20,319 bases of DNA from an uncultured Acetatifactor sp. (GTDB lineage: Bacteria > Bacillota > Clostridia > Lachnospirales > Lachnospiraceae), in contig CAJTLR010000067.1 in the NCBI GenBank assembly GCA_910577185.1, positions 1 to 20,319 of the forward strand, read 5' to 3'. Shown piece by piece: positions 1 to 7,365 of the stretch (the first letter of the stretch is position 1; the number at the start of each line of letters is the position of its first letter). A program made the translations under genes and the position numbers. The notes under the pieces are model-generated. The model ran no database searches and was not told the DNA's origin. It was given only the letters and a program-made list of their open reading frames with translations.

Positions 1-287
1 GTTATAGGGACAGTCTGCGCTTTTTTATCCCCCGCAAGATTCTGTTTCATAGTAATATCATTGCGGCCAAGATAATGCCTGCCTGTTTACTCCCGCGAGC
101 AATGAGCCGGTTGGCGAATGCCGAGAGGGTCAAATACCAAAGTGTCCTTTGGACGCTTTCTGCTCTGCAGCGTTGTATTTGATTTTAGCACGATTCCCCG
201 GGAGATACAATAGCGGCAAATACAAAAGAACCATTGGATATCCGCGCAAAGTTTCGGGGCTGCCGAAAATCCGCGGCATCAGATGTA
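1..287. other. 5' flank without a convincing gene
   Basis: No gene can be supported here. A frame without stops runs on the plus strand from about position 3 to a TGA at 180-182 (about 59 codons, entering from outside the window), and short open frames exist on the minus strand. None shows a ribosome binding site plus start, and no family is recognisable. It may be the end of a decayed upstream gene or plain intergenic DNA. Confidence 0.4.
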
Positions 288-315
288 TTGACAAACATAC
301 CTGTGGTATGATAAT
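288..315 (+). promoter_or_regulatory. Promoter of the TetR-family gene
   Basis: A consensus -35 hexamer TTGACA (288-293) is followed after 16 bp by GATAAT (310-315), a good -10. The first palindromic operator (296-310) occupies the spacer and touches the -10, and the second (315-337) starts at the -10. A bound TetR-type dimer would therefore occlude RNA polymerase. This arrangement indicates autorepression. The promoter is called from sequence only. Confidence 0.6.
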
Positions 316-337
316 ATACATACCATAGGTATGTATA
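296..337 (+). promoter_or_regulatory. Tandem palindromic operators for the TetR-family repressor
   Basis: Two inverted repeats share the same core. Site 1 (296-310) has arms CATACC and GGTATG around TGT. Site 2 (315-337) has 10-bp perfect arms, TATACATACC and GGTATGTATA, around ATA. Their centres are 23 bp apart, about two helical turns, so two dimers could bind the same face of the DNA. Site 2 ends at the AGGAGG ribosome binding site (337-342). Palindromes of this size directly before a TetR gene are typical autoregulatory operators; the binding itself is inferred. Confidence 0.75.
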
Positions 338-350
338 GGAGGTGAGGAAA

Positions 351-1004
351 ATGGCAAGGAATAAGCACCCGGAAGAAACCATTCAGTTGATATTGGATGT
401 TGCTTTTCGCCTGTTTATGGAAAAAGGATATGAGCATACTTCCATTCAGGATATTATTGATAATTTAGGCGGTCTCAGCAAAGGTGCGATCTATCATCAT
501 TTTAAGTCAAAGGAAGATATTCTGATGGCTGTTACAGACAGGATGACGGCAGAATCCAACCAGATGCTTGCAGACATTCGTGACCGCCGGGACCTTAACG
601 GCAGGGAAAAGCTGAAGACTATTTTCAGGGAATCCATCAGCCGGCCGGTACAGAATGATATTTTTACAGTGGCTCCGGGCTTCCATGATAATCCGAGACT
701 TCTTTTCAGTCTTTTGCACGATACCATAGATAATGCGGCGCCAAACTATATTCAGCCGATTATCAGGCAGGGGATTGCAGACGGTTCCATCAAAACGGAT
801 TATCCGGAGCAATTGGCGGAACTGATTTTACTTGCGGCAAATGTCTGGATGAATCCCATGATATTTGATAGTTCCCAGGAAGAATCCTACCGTAAATTTA
901 TGGTGTTCCAGCAGATGCTGCAGGGCTTTGGGCTGGATATTGTGGACCGTGAAATACTGGAGAGAGTGCAGGAGCTGACATCTATCTATCAAAAGAACAA
1001 GTAA
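351..1004 (+). CDS. TetR/AcrR-family transcriptional regulator
   Basis: A 217-residue protein, normal for the TetR/AcrR family, that should bind operator DNA as a dimer and release it when a ligand binds. The N-terminal ~60 residues have the family's helix-turn-helix pattern: an AFRLFMEKGYEHTSI segment, then DIIDNLGGLSKGAIYHHFKS, in which the YHHF recognition helix is diagnostic. The rest is a variable helical ligand-binding domain. I chose ATG 351 because AGGAGG (337-342) sits 8 bases upstream; a GTG at 342 overlaps that site and is unlikely. The gene lies behind two tandem palindromes and ahead of an efflux-type MFS gene, so it probably represses itself and perhaps the transporter. The inducer cannot be read from the sequence. 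Confidence 0.92.
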   Translation: MARNKHPEETIQLILDVAFRLFMEKGYEHTSIQDIIDNLGGLSKGAIYHHFKSKEDILMAVTDRMTAESNQMLADIRDRRDLNGREKLKTIFRESISRPVQNDIFTVAPGFHDNPRLLFSLLHDTIDNAAPNYIQPIIRQGIADGSIKTDYPEQLAELILLAANVWMNPMIFDSSQEESYRKFMVFQQMLQGFGLDIVDREILERVQELTSIYQKNK

Positions 1005-1047
1005 TGAAAAACATACGCAGTGGCTCTGTGCTGCCACAGTGTGTCTG

Positions 1048-1080
1048 ATATCTGTCTTGTAAAAGGGACAGATATATTTT
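1048..1080 (+). terminator. Possible terminator after the TetR gene
   Basis: A 9-bp perfect stem, ATATCTGTC (1048-1056) with GACAGATAT (1067-1075), encloses a 10-base loop and is followed by ATTTT. The stem is AT-rich and the T tract short, so it would be a weak terminator. A smaller GTGGC/GCCAC hairpin lies just before it (1020-1037). It may only attenuate readthrough into the transporter gene. Confidence 0.35.
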
Positions 1081-1086
1081 ACGGAA

Positions 1087-1108
1087 TATACATACCGTCG
1101 CGCGGTAC
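1087..1108 (+). promoter_or_regulatory. Operator-like half-site upstream of the MFS gene
   Basis: Positions 1087-1096 read TATACATACC, an exact 10-base copy of the left arm of the second TetR operator. The right arm is degenerate: only GGTAC (1104-1108) is present, at a wider spacing. It suggests that the same repressor contacts the transporter's leader, perhaps at lower affinity. No convincing -35/-10 pair was found here. Confidence 0.4.
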
Positions 1109-1230
1109 TAAAAATACCGTATAGTTGCATATGGATGCGTTTTTTGTTAAAAAGCTGAGAATTACGGAGGGAAAAATCATTCCGGCTTTGAAAAAACTGT
1201 AATCAGAATGAAAGAACGGAGGTTTGGAGA

Positions 1231-2487
1231 ATGAATCAAAAATTATTTTCAAAGGATTTTACATTGGTGGTGGCGGGCCAGATTATTTCTTTGTTTGGGA
1301 ATGCGACAATAAGGTTTGCGCTGCCGCTGTATTTATTGAATTTGACAGGATCATCGGCGCTTTACGGGACTGTCACGGCCTGCGCTTTTATTCCTGCCAT
1401 TTTGCTGTCACCCGTTGGCGGCATCATTGCAGACAGAGTCAATAAAAGAAATATTATGGTAATACTGGATTTTCTTACGGCAGCGGTTATCACAGCCTTT
1501 TCCCTGCTTATGAACGGAGGGAATCTCATCCTTCTTCTGACGGTTACAATGATGCTTCTGTATGGCATTGCGGGGGCATATCAGCCGTCTGTGCAGGCAA
1601 GTATTCCGGCGCTTACCAGCCAGGAGCATTATATGGCGGCTAATTCCATTATCAATACGGTGAGTTCTTTTGCGTCTCTGGCCGGTCCTGCAATTGGAGG
1701 GGTTTTATATAGTGCATACGGCTTAGAGCCTATATTGTGGGTTTGCGCAATCTGTTTCGTCTTGTCGGCAGTGATGGAAATTTTCATCAAAATACCGTTC
1801 CGGAAGCAGGTTTCAGATGGCGGCATATTGAAGACCGCCGGAAATGATTTTGCGGAGAGCATCCGTTTTATCCGGAAGGAGAAGCCTGCTATCGGGAAAG
1901 CCCTTCTTGTAATCTGCGGAATTAATTTGTTTCTGGCAGCAATGATCATTGTCGCATTGCCGTATCTGATCACAGAAGTATTGAATCTGGAGGCTTCGCA
2001 GGCAAACAGGCTGTATGGCTTTGCAGAGGGGGCGATGGCGGCAGGCGGACTGGCAGGGGGGATTGGCGCCGGCATTTTCTCAAATAAGCTGGCGATTCAT
2101 AAAGCGGGCAGCCTGGTAATCATTTGCGCGGTATGTGTGTTTCCGGTCAGTGCGGCACTGATGCTGTTCACATCTGCCATCCTTCATTATATTGTCATAA
2201 CCGTATGCTGCTTTGGCATCATGGTGTTTTCGACAGTTTTTACCGTGCAGATGATGGCGTTTATCCAGAAAGAAACCCCGCAAAATTTAATCGGAAAGGT
2301 GATTGCCGTAATTTTTACCGTTTCCATGTGCGCACAGCCGCTGGGCAGTGCATTATATGGCGTCCTGTTTGAGCTTTGTAAAGGCTGCGAATATGCCGTG
2401 GTTTTGTTTTCCGGTGTGGTATCGCTTGTGATTGCCATTTGCACAAAAAATATTTTCAAAGATTTTCAGGAGAAAACATATTCCTGA
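1231..2487 (+). CDS. MFS-family efflux transporter
   Basis: A 418-residue, very hydrophobic protein with about 12 membrane segments, normal size for a major facilitator superfamily exporter. After the first two helices the MFS motif A is visible as GGIIADRVNKRNIM, the cytoplasmic loop between helices 2 and 3. The overall pattern resembles the MefA/macrolide-efflux-like and EntS-like branch of proton-driven exporters, but the substrate cannot be inferred. It acts in the cytoplasmic membrane. The start ATG 1231 is supported by GGAGG at 1218-1222. It follows the TetR gene on the same strand with a 226-base gap that holds a possible weak terminator and an operator half-site. The TetR plus MFS pairing is a classic inducible drug or toxin efflux arrangement; the inducible function is inference. 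Confidence 0.9.
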   Translation: MNQKLFSKDFTLVVAGQIISLFGNATIRFALPLYLLNLTGSSALYGTVTACAFIPAILLSPVGGIIADRVNKRNIMVILDFLTAAVITAFSLLMNGGNLILLLTVTMMLLYGIAGAYQPSVQASIPALTSQEHYMAANSIINTVSSFASLAGPAIGGVLYSAYGLEPILWVCAICFVLSAVMEIFIKIPFRKQVSDGGILKTAGNDFAESIRFIRKEKPAIGKALLVICGINLFLAAMIIVALPYLITEVLNLEASQANRLYGFAEGAMAAGGLAGGIGAGIFSNKLAIHKAGSLVIICAVCVFPVSAALMLFTSAILHYIVITVCCFGIMVFSTVFTVQMMAFIQKETPQNLIGKVIAVIFTVSMCAQPLGSALYGVLFELCKGCEYAVVLFSGVVSLVIAICTKNIFKDFQEKTYS

Positions 2488-2606
2488 AAAAGAATCCGGC
2501 AAATTCCAACCCTTCACCACAGATCAGGAAATCACAGAATTTCTATATATGCAAACACTATAAGTTATGGTAAAATAAGTCCATATTCATGAAAGGGAGA
2601 GGCCGA

Positions 2607-2651
2607 ATGGCCATCAATACCATGCTGGTCATTAACAGCATGGTAAAATAA
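2607..2651 (+). CDS. Micro-ORF 1 in the carB leader (14 aa)
   Basis: It reads MAINTMLVINSMVK then TAA. A purine-rich ribosome binding site, GGGAGAGG (2595-2602), lies at a workable distance from ATG 2607. An in-frame ATG at 2589 would add six residues but overlaps that site. The last third of the ORF forms the 3' arm of the 2618-2645 hairpin, so a translating ribosome would open the hairpin. There is no Arg-rich or otherwise obvious attenuation codon run. It may be a leader peptide or a by-product of the repeat; expression is unproven. Confidence 0.4.
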   Translation: MAINTMLVINSMVK

Positions 2652-2679
2652 GTCCATATTCATGAAAGGGAGAGGCCGA

Positions 2680-2724
2680 ATGGCCATCAATACCATGCTG
2701 GTCATTAACAGCATGGTAAAATAA
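2680..2724 (+). CDS. Micro-ORF 2 in the carB leader (14 aa)
   Basis: Identical to micro-ORF 1 because it lies in the second copy of the 73-bp repeat. It has the same GGGAGAGG ribosome binding site, the same peptide and the same overlapping hairpin (2691-2718). Its stop lies in the first bases of the third repeat copy. Confidence 0.4.
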   Translation: MAINTMLVINSMVK

Positions 2725-2747
2725 GTCCATAATAAAGGAGAGGCCGA

Positions 2748-2789
2748 ATGGCCATAAATGCCATGCTGCCCTTTTCAAAGCATCATTGA
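2748..2789 (+). CDS. Micro-ORF 3 in the carB leader (13 aa)
   Basis: It reads MAINAMLPFSKHH then TGA and starts at ATG 2748 behind AAAGGAGAGG, the strongest of the three ribosome binding sites. The first seven residues match the other two micro-ORFs except Thr to Ala at position 5, and the rest diverges. The stop lies 25 bases before the carB start. Keeping the start, ribosome binding site and reading frame while the rest drifts hints that translation matters, but one comparison cannot prove it. Confidence 0.4.
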   Translation: MAINAMLPFSKHH

Positions 2790-2814
2790 CAGGAACAGGA
2801 GGATAAAACAGAAT

Positions 2815-5800
2815 ATGCCGCAGAGAACTGACATTCACAAAGTGTTGATTATAGGTTCCGGTCCCATTATCATCGGCCAGGCCTGTGAGTTTGACTATTC
2901 CGGCACCCAGGCGTGCAAGGCGCTGAAAAAGCTGGGATATGAGATTGTATTGGTAAATTCCAACCCTGCCACCATTATGACGGATCCGGAGATGGCAGAC
3001 GTGACTTATATTGAGCCGCTGAACAAGGAGAGGCTGGAGCAGATCATTGCAAAGGAGCGTCCGGACGCACTGCTGCCCAATCTGGGAGGGCAGTCCGGGC
3101 TGAATCTCTGCGCGGAGCTTGCCGGTGCGGGAATTCTGGAAAAATATCAGGTGAAGGTTATCGGCGTGCAGGTGGATGCCATCGAGCGCGGCGAGGACCG
3201 GATTGCATTCAAAAATGCAATGAATGCCCTGGGAATCGAGATGGCCAGGAGCGAAGTGGCATATACCGTGGAGGAGGCACTGGACATTGCGGACCGGCTC
3301 AAATACCCGGTGGTTCTGCGGCCGGCCTACACCATGGGCGGAGCCGGAGGCGGCCTGGTTTACAATAAAGACGAACTGCGGACCGTATGTGCCAGGGGGC
3401 TGCAGGCTTCCCTGGTGGGCCAGGTCCTTGTGGAGGAGTCCATTCTTGGCTGGGAAGAGCTGGAACTGGAAGTGGTGCGGGACGCGGACGGCAATATGAT
3501 TACGGTCTGCTTTATTGAGAATATTGATCCCCTGGGCGTGCATACGGGAGATTCCTTCTGCGCCGCCCCCATGCTGACCATATCCGGGGAACTGCAGGAA
3601 AGACTGCAGGAACAGGCCTACCGCATTGTGGAATCCGTGCAGGTCATCGGCGGAACCAATGTACAGTTTGCCCACGACCCGGTGAGCGACAGGATTATCG
3701 TCATAGAAATCAATCCCAGGACCTCCCGGTCCTCGGCGCTGGCCTCCAAGGCCACGGGCTTTCCCATTGCGCTGGTGAGCGCCATGCTGGCGGCGGGGCT
3801 GACTCTGAAGGAAATTCCCTGCGGAAAATACGGTACCCTGGACAAATACGTGCCGGGCGGGGATTATGTGGTGATTAAATTTGCACGGTGGGCTTTTGAG
3901 AAGTTCAAGGGCGTGGAGGACAGGCTGGGCACGCAGATGCGGGCCGTGGGCGAGGTCATGAGCATCGGCAAAAACTATAAGGAGGCTTTCCAGAAAGCCA
4001 TCCGTTCCCTGGAGATCGGCAGATACGGACTGGGACAGATTCCCCGGTTTCAGGAAAAAACAAAGGAACAGCTTCTGCGGCTGCTGATTACCCCTTCCAG
4101 TGAACGGCATTTTATCATGTACGAGGCATTGATAAAAGGCGCGTCCCCGGAAGAAATTCATGAAATTACGCATGTAAAAATGTGGTTTATCGAACAGATG
4201 AAGGAACTGGCACAGGAAGAACTGGAACTTTTAAAAGAAAAGGGTAAGCTTCCCGCTGATGACCTGCTGGTCAGGGCCAAGAAGGACGGATTTTCTGACC
4301 AGTATTTAAGCAGGCTGCTGGAGGTGCCGGAAGAGGAGATCCGGGAGAGGCGCATACTTCTGGGTGTGGAGGAGAACTGGGAGGGCGTTCATGTGAGCGG
4401 CACGCCGGACAGCGCTTATTACTATTCCACTTATAATGCCCCGGACAAAAACCCTGTCCGCACCGATAAACCCAAGGTGATGATCCTTGGGGGCGGCCCC
4501 AACCGTATCGGGCAGGGAATCGAGTTTGACTATTGCTGTGTCCATGCTTCCATGGCGCTGAAAAAGCTGGGCTTTGAGACCATCATTGTGAACTGCAACC
4601 CGGAGACGGTATCCACGGATTACGACACATCGGACAAGCTTTATTTTGAGCCGCTGACGCTGGAAGATGTGCTGAGCATTTATAAGAAGGAACAGCCGGT
4701 GGGCGTCATCGCCCAGTTCGGCGGACAGACCCCCCTGAACCTGGCGGCGGATCTGGAGAAAAACGGTGTGCGTATTCTGGGCACCGCGCCGGAAGTGATT
4801 GACCTGGCAGAGGACAGGGATCTGTTCCGGGCCATGATGGATAAACTGGGGATTCCCATGCCGGAATCCGGTATGGCGGCCACGGTGGAAGAGGCCCTGG
4901 AGATTGCCCGCAGAATCGGTTATCCCGTGATGGTGCGTCCCTCCTATGTGCTGGGCGGGCGCGGCATGGAAGTGGTGTACCATGATGAGAGCCTGGTGGA
5001 TTATATGAAGGCGGCAGTGGGCGTGACACCGGACAGACCCATTCTCATAGACCGCTTCCTGAACCATGCGACGGAGTGCGAGGCAGATGCCATAAGCGAC
5101 GGAACCCATGCCTTTGTGCCCGCTGTCATGGAGCATATAGAACTGGCGGGAATCCACTCCGGGGATTCGGCCTGCATCATTCCTTCCAGACATATTTCGG
5201 AAGAAAATGTTGCCACCATCAAGGAATACACCAGAAAGATTGCCGAGGAAATGCATGTGCGGGGACTGATGAACATGCAGTATGCCATCGAGAACGACAG
5301 AGTGTATGTGCTGGAGGCCAATCCCAGGGCATCCCGGACCGTTCCGCTGGTATCAAAGGTATGCAATATCCGCATGGTTCCCCTGGCCACGGAGATCATT
5401 ACGGCAGACATCACGGGAAGGCCTTCCCCCGTGCCCGGCCTGAAAGAGCAGGATATTCCCTACTACGGTGTGAAAGAGGCGGTATTCCCCTTTAATATGT
5501 TTCCGGAAGTGGATCCGCTTCTGGGGCCGGAAATGCGCTCCACCGGGGAGGTGCTGGGGCTGTCCCGTTCTGTGGGCGAGGCGTTTTTCAAATCCCAGGA
5601 GGCTACCCGCACCAGCCTGCCCCTGCAGGGCAGGGTGCTGATCAGCGTAAACCGCAGGGACAAATCCGAAGTGGCCCAGGTGGGAAAGGCGTTCCATGAG
5701 GCCGGATTCCATATTCTTGCCACCAGGAGCACCTGCGCCCTGCTGCAGGAGGAAGGAATTCCCGCGGAGCCGGTGAAAAAGCTCTATGAGGGCAGGCCCA

Positions 5801-6039
5801 ATCTGCTGGATCTGATTACCAACGGTGAGATTGACCTGATTATCAATTCCCCTGTGGGAGATGACAGTGAATATGACGACAGCTATCTGAGAAAGGCGGC
5901 CATAAAGGCCAAGATTCCTTATATGACCACCATTGCCGCCGCCAGGGCCACCGTGGAAGGAATTCTCCATGTACAGCGGGAGGGCAACGGCCAGGTGCAT
6001 TCCCTGCAGGAACTGCATGGCCGGATTCAGGACAAATAG
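2815..6039 (+). CDS. carB: Carbamoyl-phosphate synthase large subunit
   Basis: A 1074-residue protein, nearly the same length as E. coli CarB (1073). It makes carbamoyl phosphate from bicarbonate, two ATP and ammonia supplied by the small subunit, feeding arginine and pyrimidine synthesis in the cytosol. The expected internal duplication is clear. The first half has GSGPIIIGQACEFDYSG, RPAYTMGGAGGG and EINPRTSRSSALASKATG. The second half has GGGPNRIGQGIEFDY, RPSYVLGGRGMEVVY and EANPRASRTVPLVSKV. The last ~140 residues are the MGS-like allosteric domain. I chose ATG 2815 (MPQRTDIHKV) because AGGAGG lies at 2797-2802 and CarB proteins begin this way; the open frame back to 2758 covers a micro-ORF. 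No carA is adjacent on either side, which is unusual. Confidence 0.97.
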   Translation: MPQRTDIHKVLIIGSGPIIIGQACEFDYSGTQACKALKKLGYEIVLVNSNPATIMTDPEMADVTYIEPLNKERLEQIIAKERPDALLPNLGGQSGLNLCAELAGAGILEKYQVKVIGVQVDAIERGEDRIAFKNAMNALGIEMARSEVAYTVEEALDIADRLKYPVVLRPAYTMGGAGGGLVYNKDELRTVCARGLQASLVGQVLVEESILGWEELELEVVRDADGNMITVCFIENIDPLGVHTGDSFCAAPMLTISGELQERLQEQAYRIVESVQVIGGTNVQFAHDPVSDRIIVIEINPRTSRSSALASKATGFPIALVSAMLAAGLTLKEIPCGKYGTLDKYVPGGDYVVIKFARWAFEKFKGVEDRLGTQMRAVGEVMSIGKNYKEAFQKAIRSLEIGRYGLGQIPRFQEKTKEQLLRLLITPSSERHFIMYEALIKGASPEEIHEITHVKMWFIEQMKELAQEELELLKEKGKLPADDLLVRAKKDGFSDQYLSRLLEVPEEEIRERRILLGVEENWEGVHVSGTPDSAYYYSTYNAPDKNPVRTDKPKVMILGGGPNRIGQGIEFDYCCVHASMALKKLGFETIIVNCNPETVSTDYDTSDKLYFEPLTLEDVLSIYKKEQPVGVIAQFGGQTPLNLAADLEKNGVRILGTAPEVIDLAEDRDLFRAMMDKLGIPMPESGMAATVEEALEIARRIGYPVMVRPSYVLGGRGMEVVYHDESLVDYMKAAVGVTPDRPILIDRFLNHATECEADAISDGTHAFVPAVMEHIELAGIHSGDSACIIPSRHISEENVATIKEYTRKIAEEMHVRGLMNMQYAIENDRVYVLEANPRASRTVPLVSKVCNIRMVPLATEIITADITGRPSPVPGLKEQDIPYYGVKEAVFPFNMFPEVDPLLGPEMRSTGEVLGLSRSVGEAFFKSQEATRTSLPLQGRVLISVNRRDKSEVAQVGKAFHEAGFHILATRSTCALLQEEGIPAEPVKKLYEGRPNLLDLITNGEIDLIINSPVGDDSEYDDSYLRKAAIKAKIPYMTTIAAARATVEGILHVQREGNGQVHSLQELHGRIQDK

Positions 6040-6123
6040 TCATTCCGGCGCCCGTGCAGGCTGCGGGAATGGATTTTCAGACACGCCCTGGGGAAAACGG
6101 CAGGGAATGATTTGGGAGGACAG

Positions 6124-7365
6124 ATGCGGGAATATTGTTTTATAGATTTGTTTGCGGGCTGCGGGGGGCTCAGCGAAGGATTTTACAGACGGGGATATCA
6201 TGCCCTGGCCCATGTGGAAATCAATCCTGCGGCCTGCGAAACCCTTCGGACCAGAATGCGGCATTACGGATACGAAAATGCCGGGGAAGCCGTGCTGGAA
6301 ATGGATATCACCCGGGAAGATGTGCTGGAGCGCATGGAAAAGGCCGTGGGAGGACGGAAGGTTGACCTGATTATCGGGGGGCCGCCCTGCCAGGCATACT
6401 CCAGCCTGGGGCGGGCGAAAGACGATCACGGAATGCAGGAGGATCCCAGAAATTATCTTTTTGAGAGCTATGTGAAGGTGCTGAACCATTATCTGCCAAG
6501 ATTTTTTGTCTTTGAGAATGTGACGGGGCTGCTGACGGCCAAAATCAAAGGGGAACATATCGTCAACAGGGTGGTGGAGGCCCTTGGGGAACATTATAAA
6601 GTGAAATTTGATCCGGGAATGAATGTGCTGAATTCCGCCAATTACGGGGTGCCCCAGATCAGGAAAAGGGTCATTATCATGGGGGTCCGGAGGGATTTAA
6701 AGACAGAGCCGGAAGAGATGTACGAGGCAGTAAAAAAGACCCATTACGACCCGGAAATGCCGGAGGAATCCCGGGGAAGCCTGGAGAAATATGTGACGGT
6801 GCGGGATGCCATAGGCGAGCTGCCCTTTCTGCGGCAGGGGGAAGGGGCACCGGAAATCCCCTTCCAATATACATACGGCAATGATTTTTTGCAGAAAATC
6901 GGCGCCCCCGGCCTGAAGGTGCTGCGGGACCATGTGGCCAGGGGGCACAACGAAACGGATATGCAGAGATATGAGACCATGGCGAAAAACCACTGGACAT
7001 TCCAGGAAATGCTGGAAAAAAGGGAAGATTTAAGGCATGAAAAGGCCAGGGTTTTCGGAAACAGTTATACGGTGCAATGGTGGGACCTGCCCTCGAAAAC
7101 CATCATTGCCCATTTATATAAGGATGGAAACCAGTTTATCCATCCGGATTACCGGCAGAGACGGACTTTCACGGTGAGGGAGGCTGCCAGAATACAGTCT
7201 TTTCCGGATGATTTTATATTCCGGGGGCCCAGGACGGAGCAGTTTAAGCAGATCGGAAACGCGGTGCCGCCCCTGCTGGCAGAGGCCATAGCGGCGGCCA
7301 TGCTGGTAAAACTGAGAGAGACAGATAGCGAGGAAGCGGGAAATGATATTTCACTCAGCCGGTAA
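6124..7365 (+). CDS. DNA (cytosine-5) methyltransferase M1 of a LlaJI-like system
   Basis: A 413-residue enzyme that transfers a methyl group from S-adenosylmethionine to C5 of cytosine in a specific DNA site. All core motifs are present in canonical order: I DLFAGCGG (8-15), IV GGPPCQAYS with catalytic Cys89, VI ENV (131-133), VIII QIRKR (178-182), a target-recognition region at about 190-340, IX VREAARIQSFPDDF (351-364) and X QIGNAVPP (376-383). ATG 6124 is preferred with GGGAGGA at 6114-6120; a TTG at 6112 overlaps that site. It begins 84 bases after carB and overlaps the next methyltransferase by 23 bases, so the two are probably translationally coupled. Two m5C enzymes together fit modification of the two strands of an asymmetric site, as in LlaJI. 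Confidence 0.95.
   Translation: MREYCFIDLFAGCGGLSEGFYRRGYHALAHVEINPAACETLRTRMRHYGYENAGEAVLEMDITREDVLERMEKAVGGRKVDLIIGGPPCQAYSSLGRAKDDHGMQEDPRNYLFESYVKVLNHYLPRFFVFENVTGLLTAKIKGEHIVNRVVEALGEHYKVKFDPGMNVLNSANYGVPQIRKRVIIMGVRRDLKTEPEEMYEAVKKTHYDPEMPEESRGSLEKYVTVRDAIGELPFLRQGEGAPEIPFQYTYGNDFLQKIGAPGLKVLRDHVARGHNETDMQRYETMAKNHWTFQEMLEKREDLRHEKARVFGNSYTVQWWDLPSKTIIAHLYKDGNQFIHPDYRQRRTFTVREAARIQSFPDDFIFRGPRTEQFKQIGNAVPPLLAEAIAAAMLVKLRETDSEEAGNDISLSR

Larger units (their letters stand above)
2567..2768 (+). repeat. 73-bp tandem repeat, two identical copies plus a diverged partial copy
   Basis: Copies at 2567-2639 and 2640-2712 are identical over all 73 bases. A third, diverged and partial copy runs from 2713 to about 2768 and lacks the TTCATG segment. 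Each copy contains GGGAGAGG or GGAGAGG, an ATG a few bases later, and a micro-ORF. The full copies also contain a hairpin of 10-bp arms TACCATGCTG and CAGCATGGTA around an 8-base loop (2618-2645 and 2691-2718). Identity implies a recent duplication or active homogenisation. The array ends about 47 bases before carB. Confidence 0.95.

Noticed and set aside
2567..2768. CRISPR array
   Set aside because: The units are contiguous 73-bp tandem copies with no spacers, and no cas gene is nearby.
2758..2814. An N-terminal extension of carB
   Set aside because: The extra residues overlap micro-ORF 3 in another frame and are absent from CarB proteins; ATG 2815 has its own AGGAGG.
2632..4173. A 513-codon open frame on the minus strand
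   Set aside because: It is antisense to carB and the repeats, His/Gln-rich and without recognisable motifs; shadow of carB.
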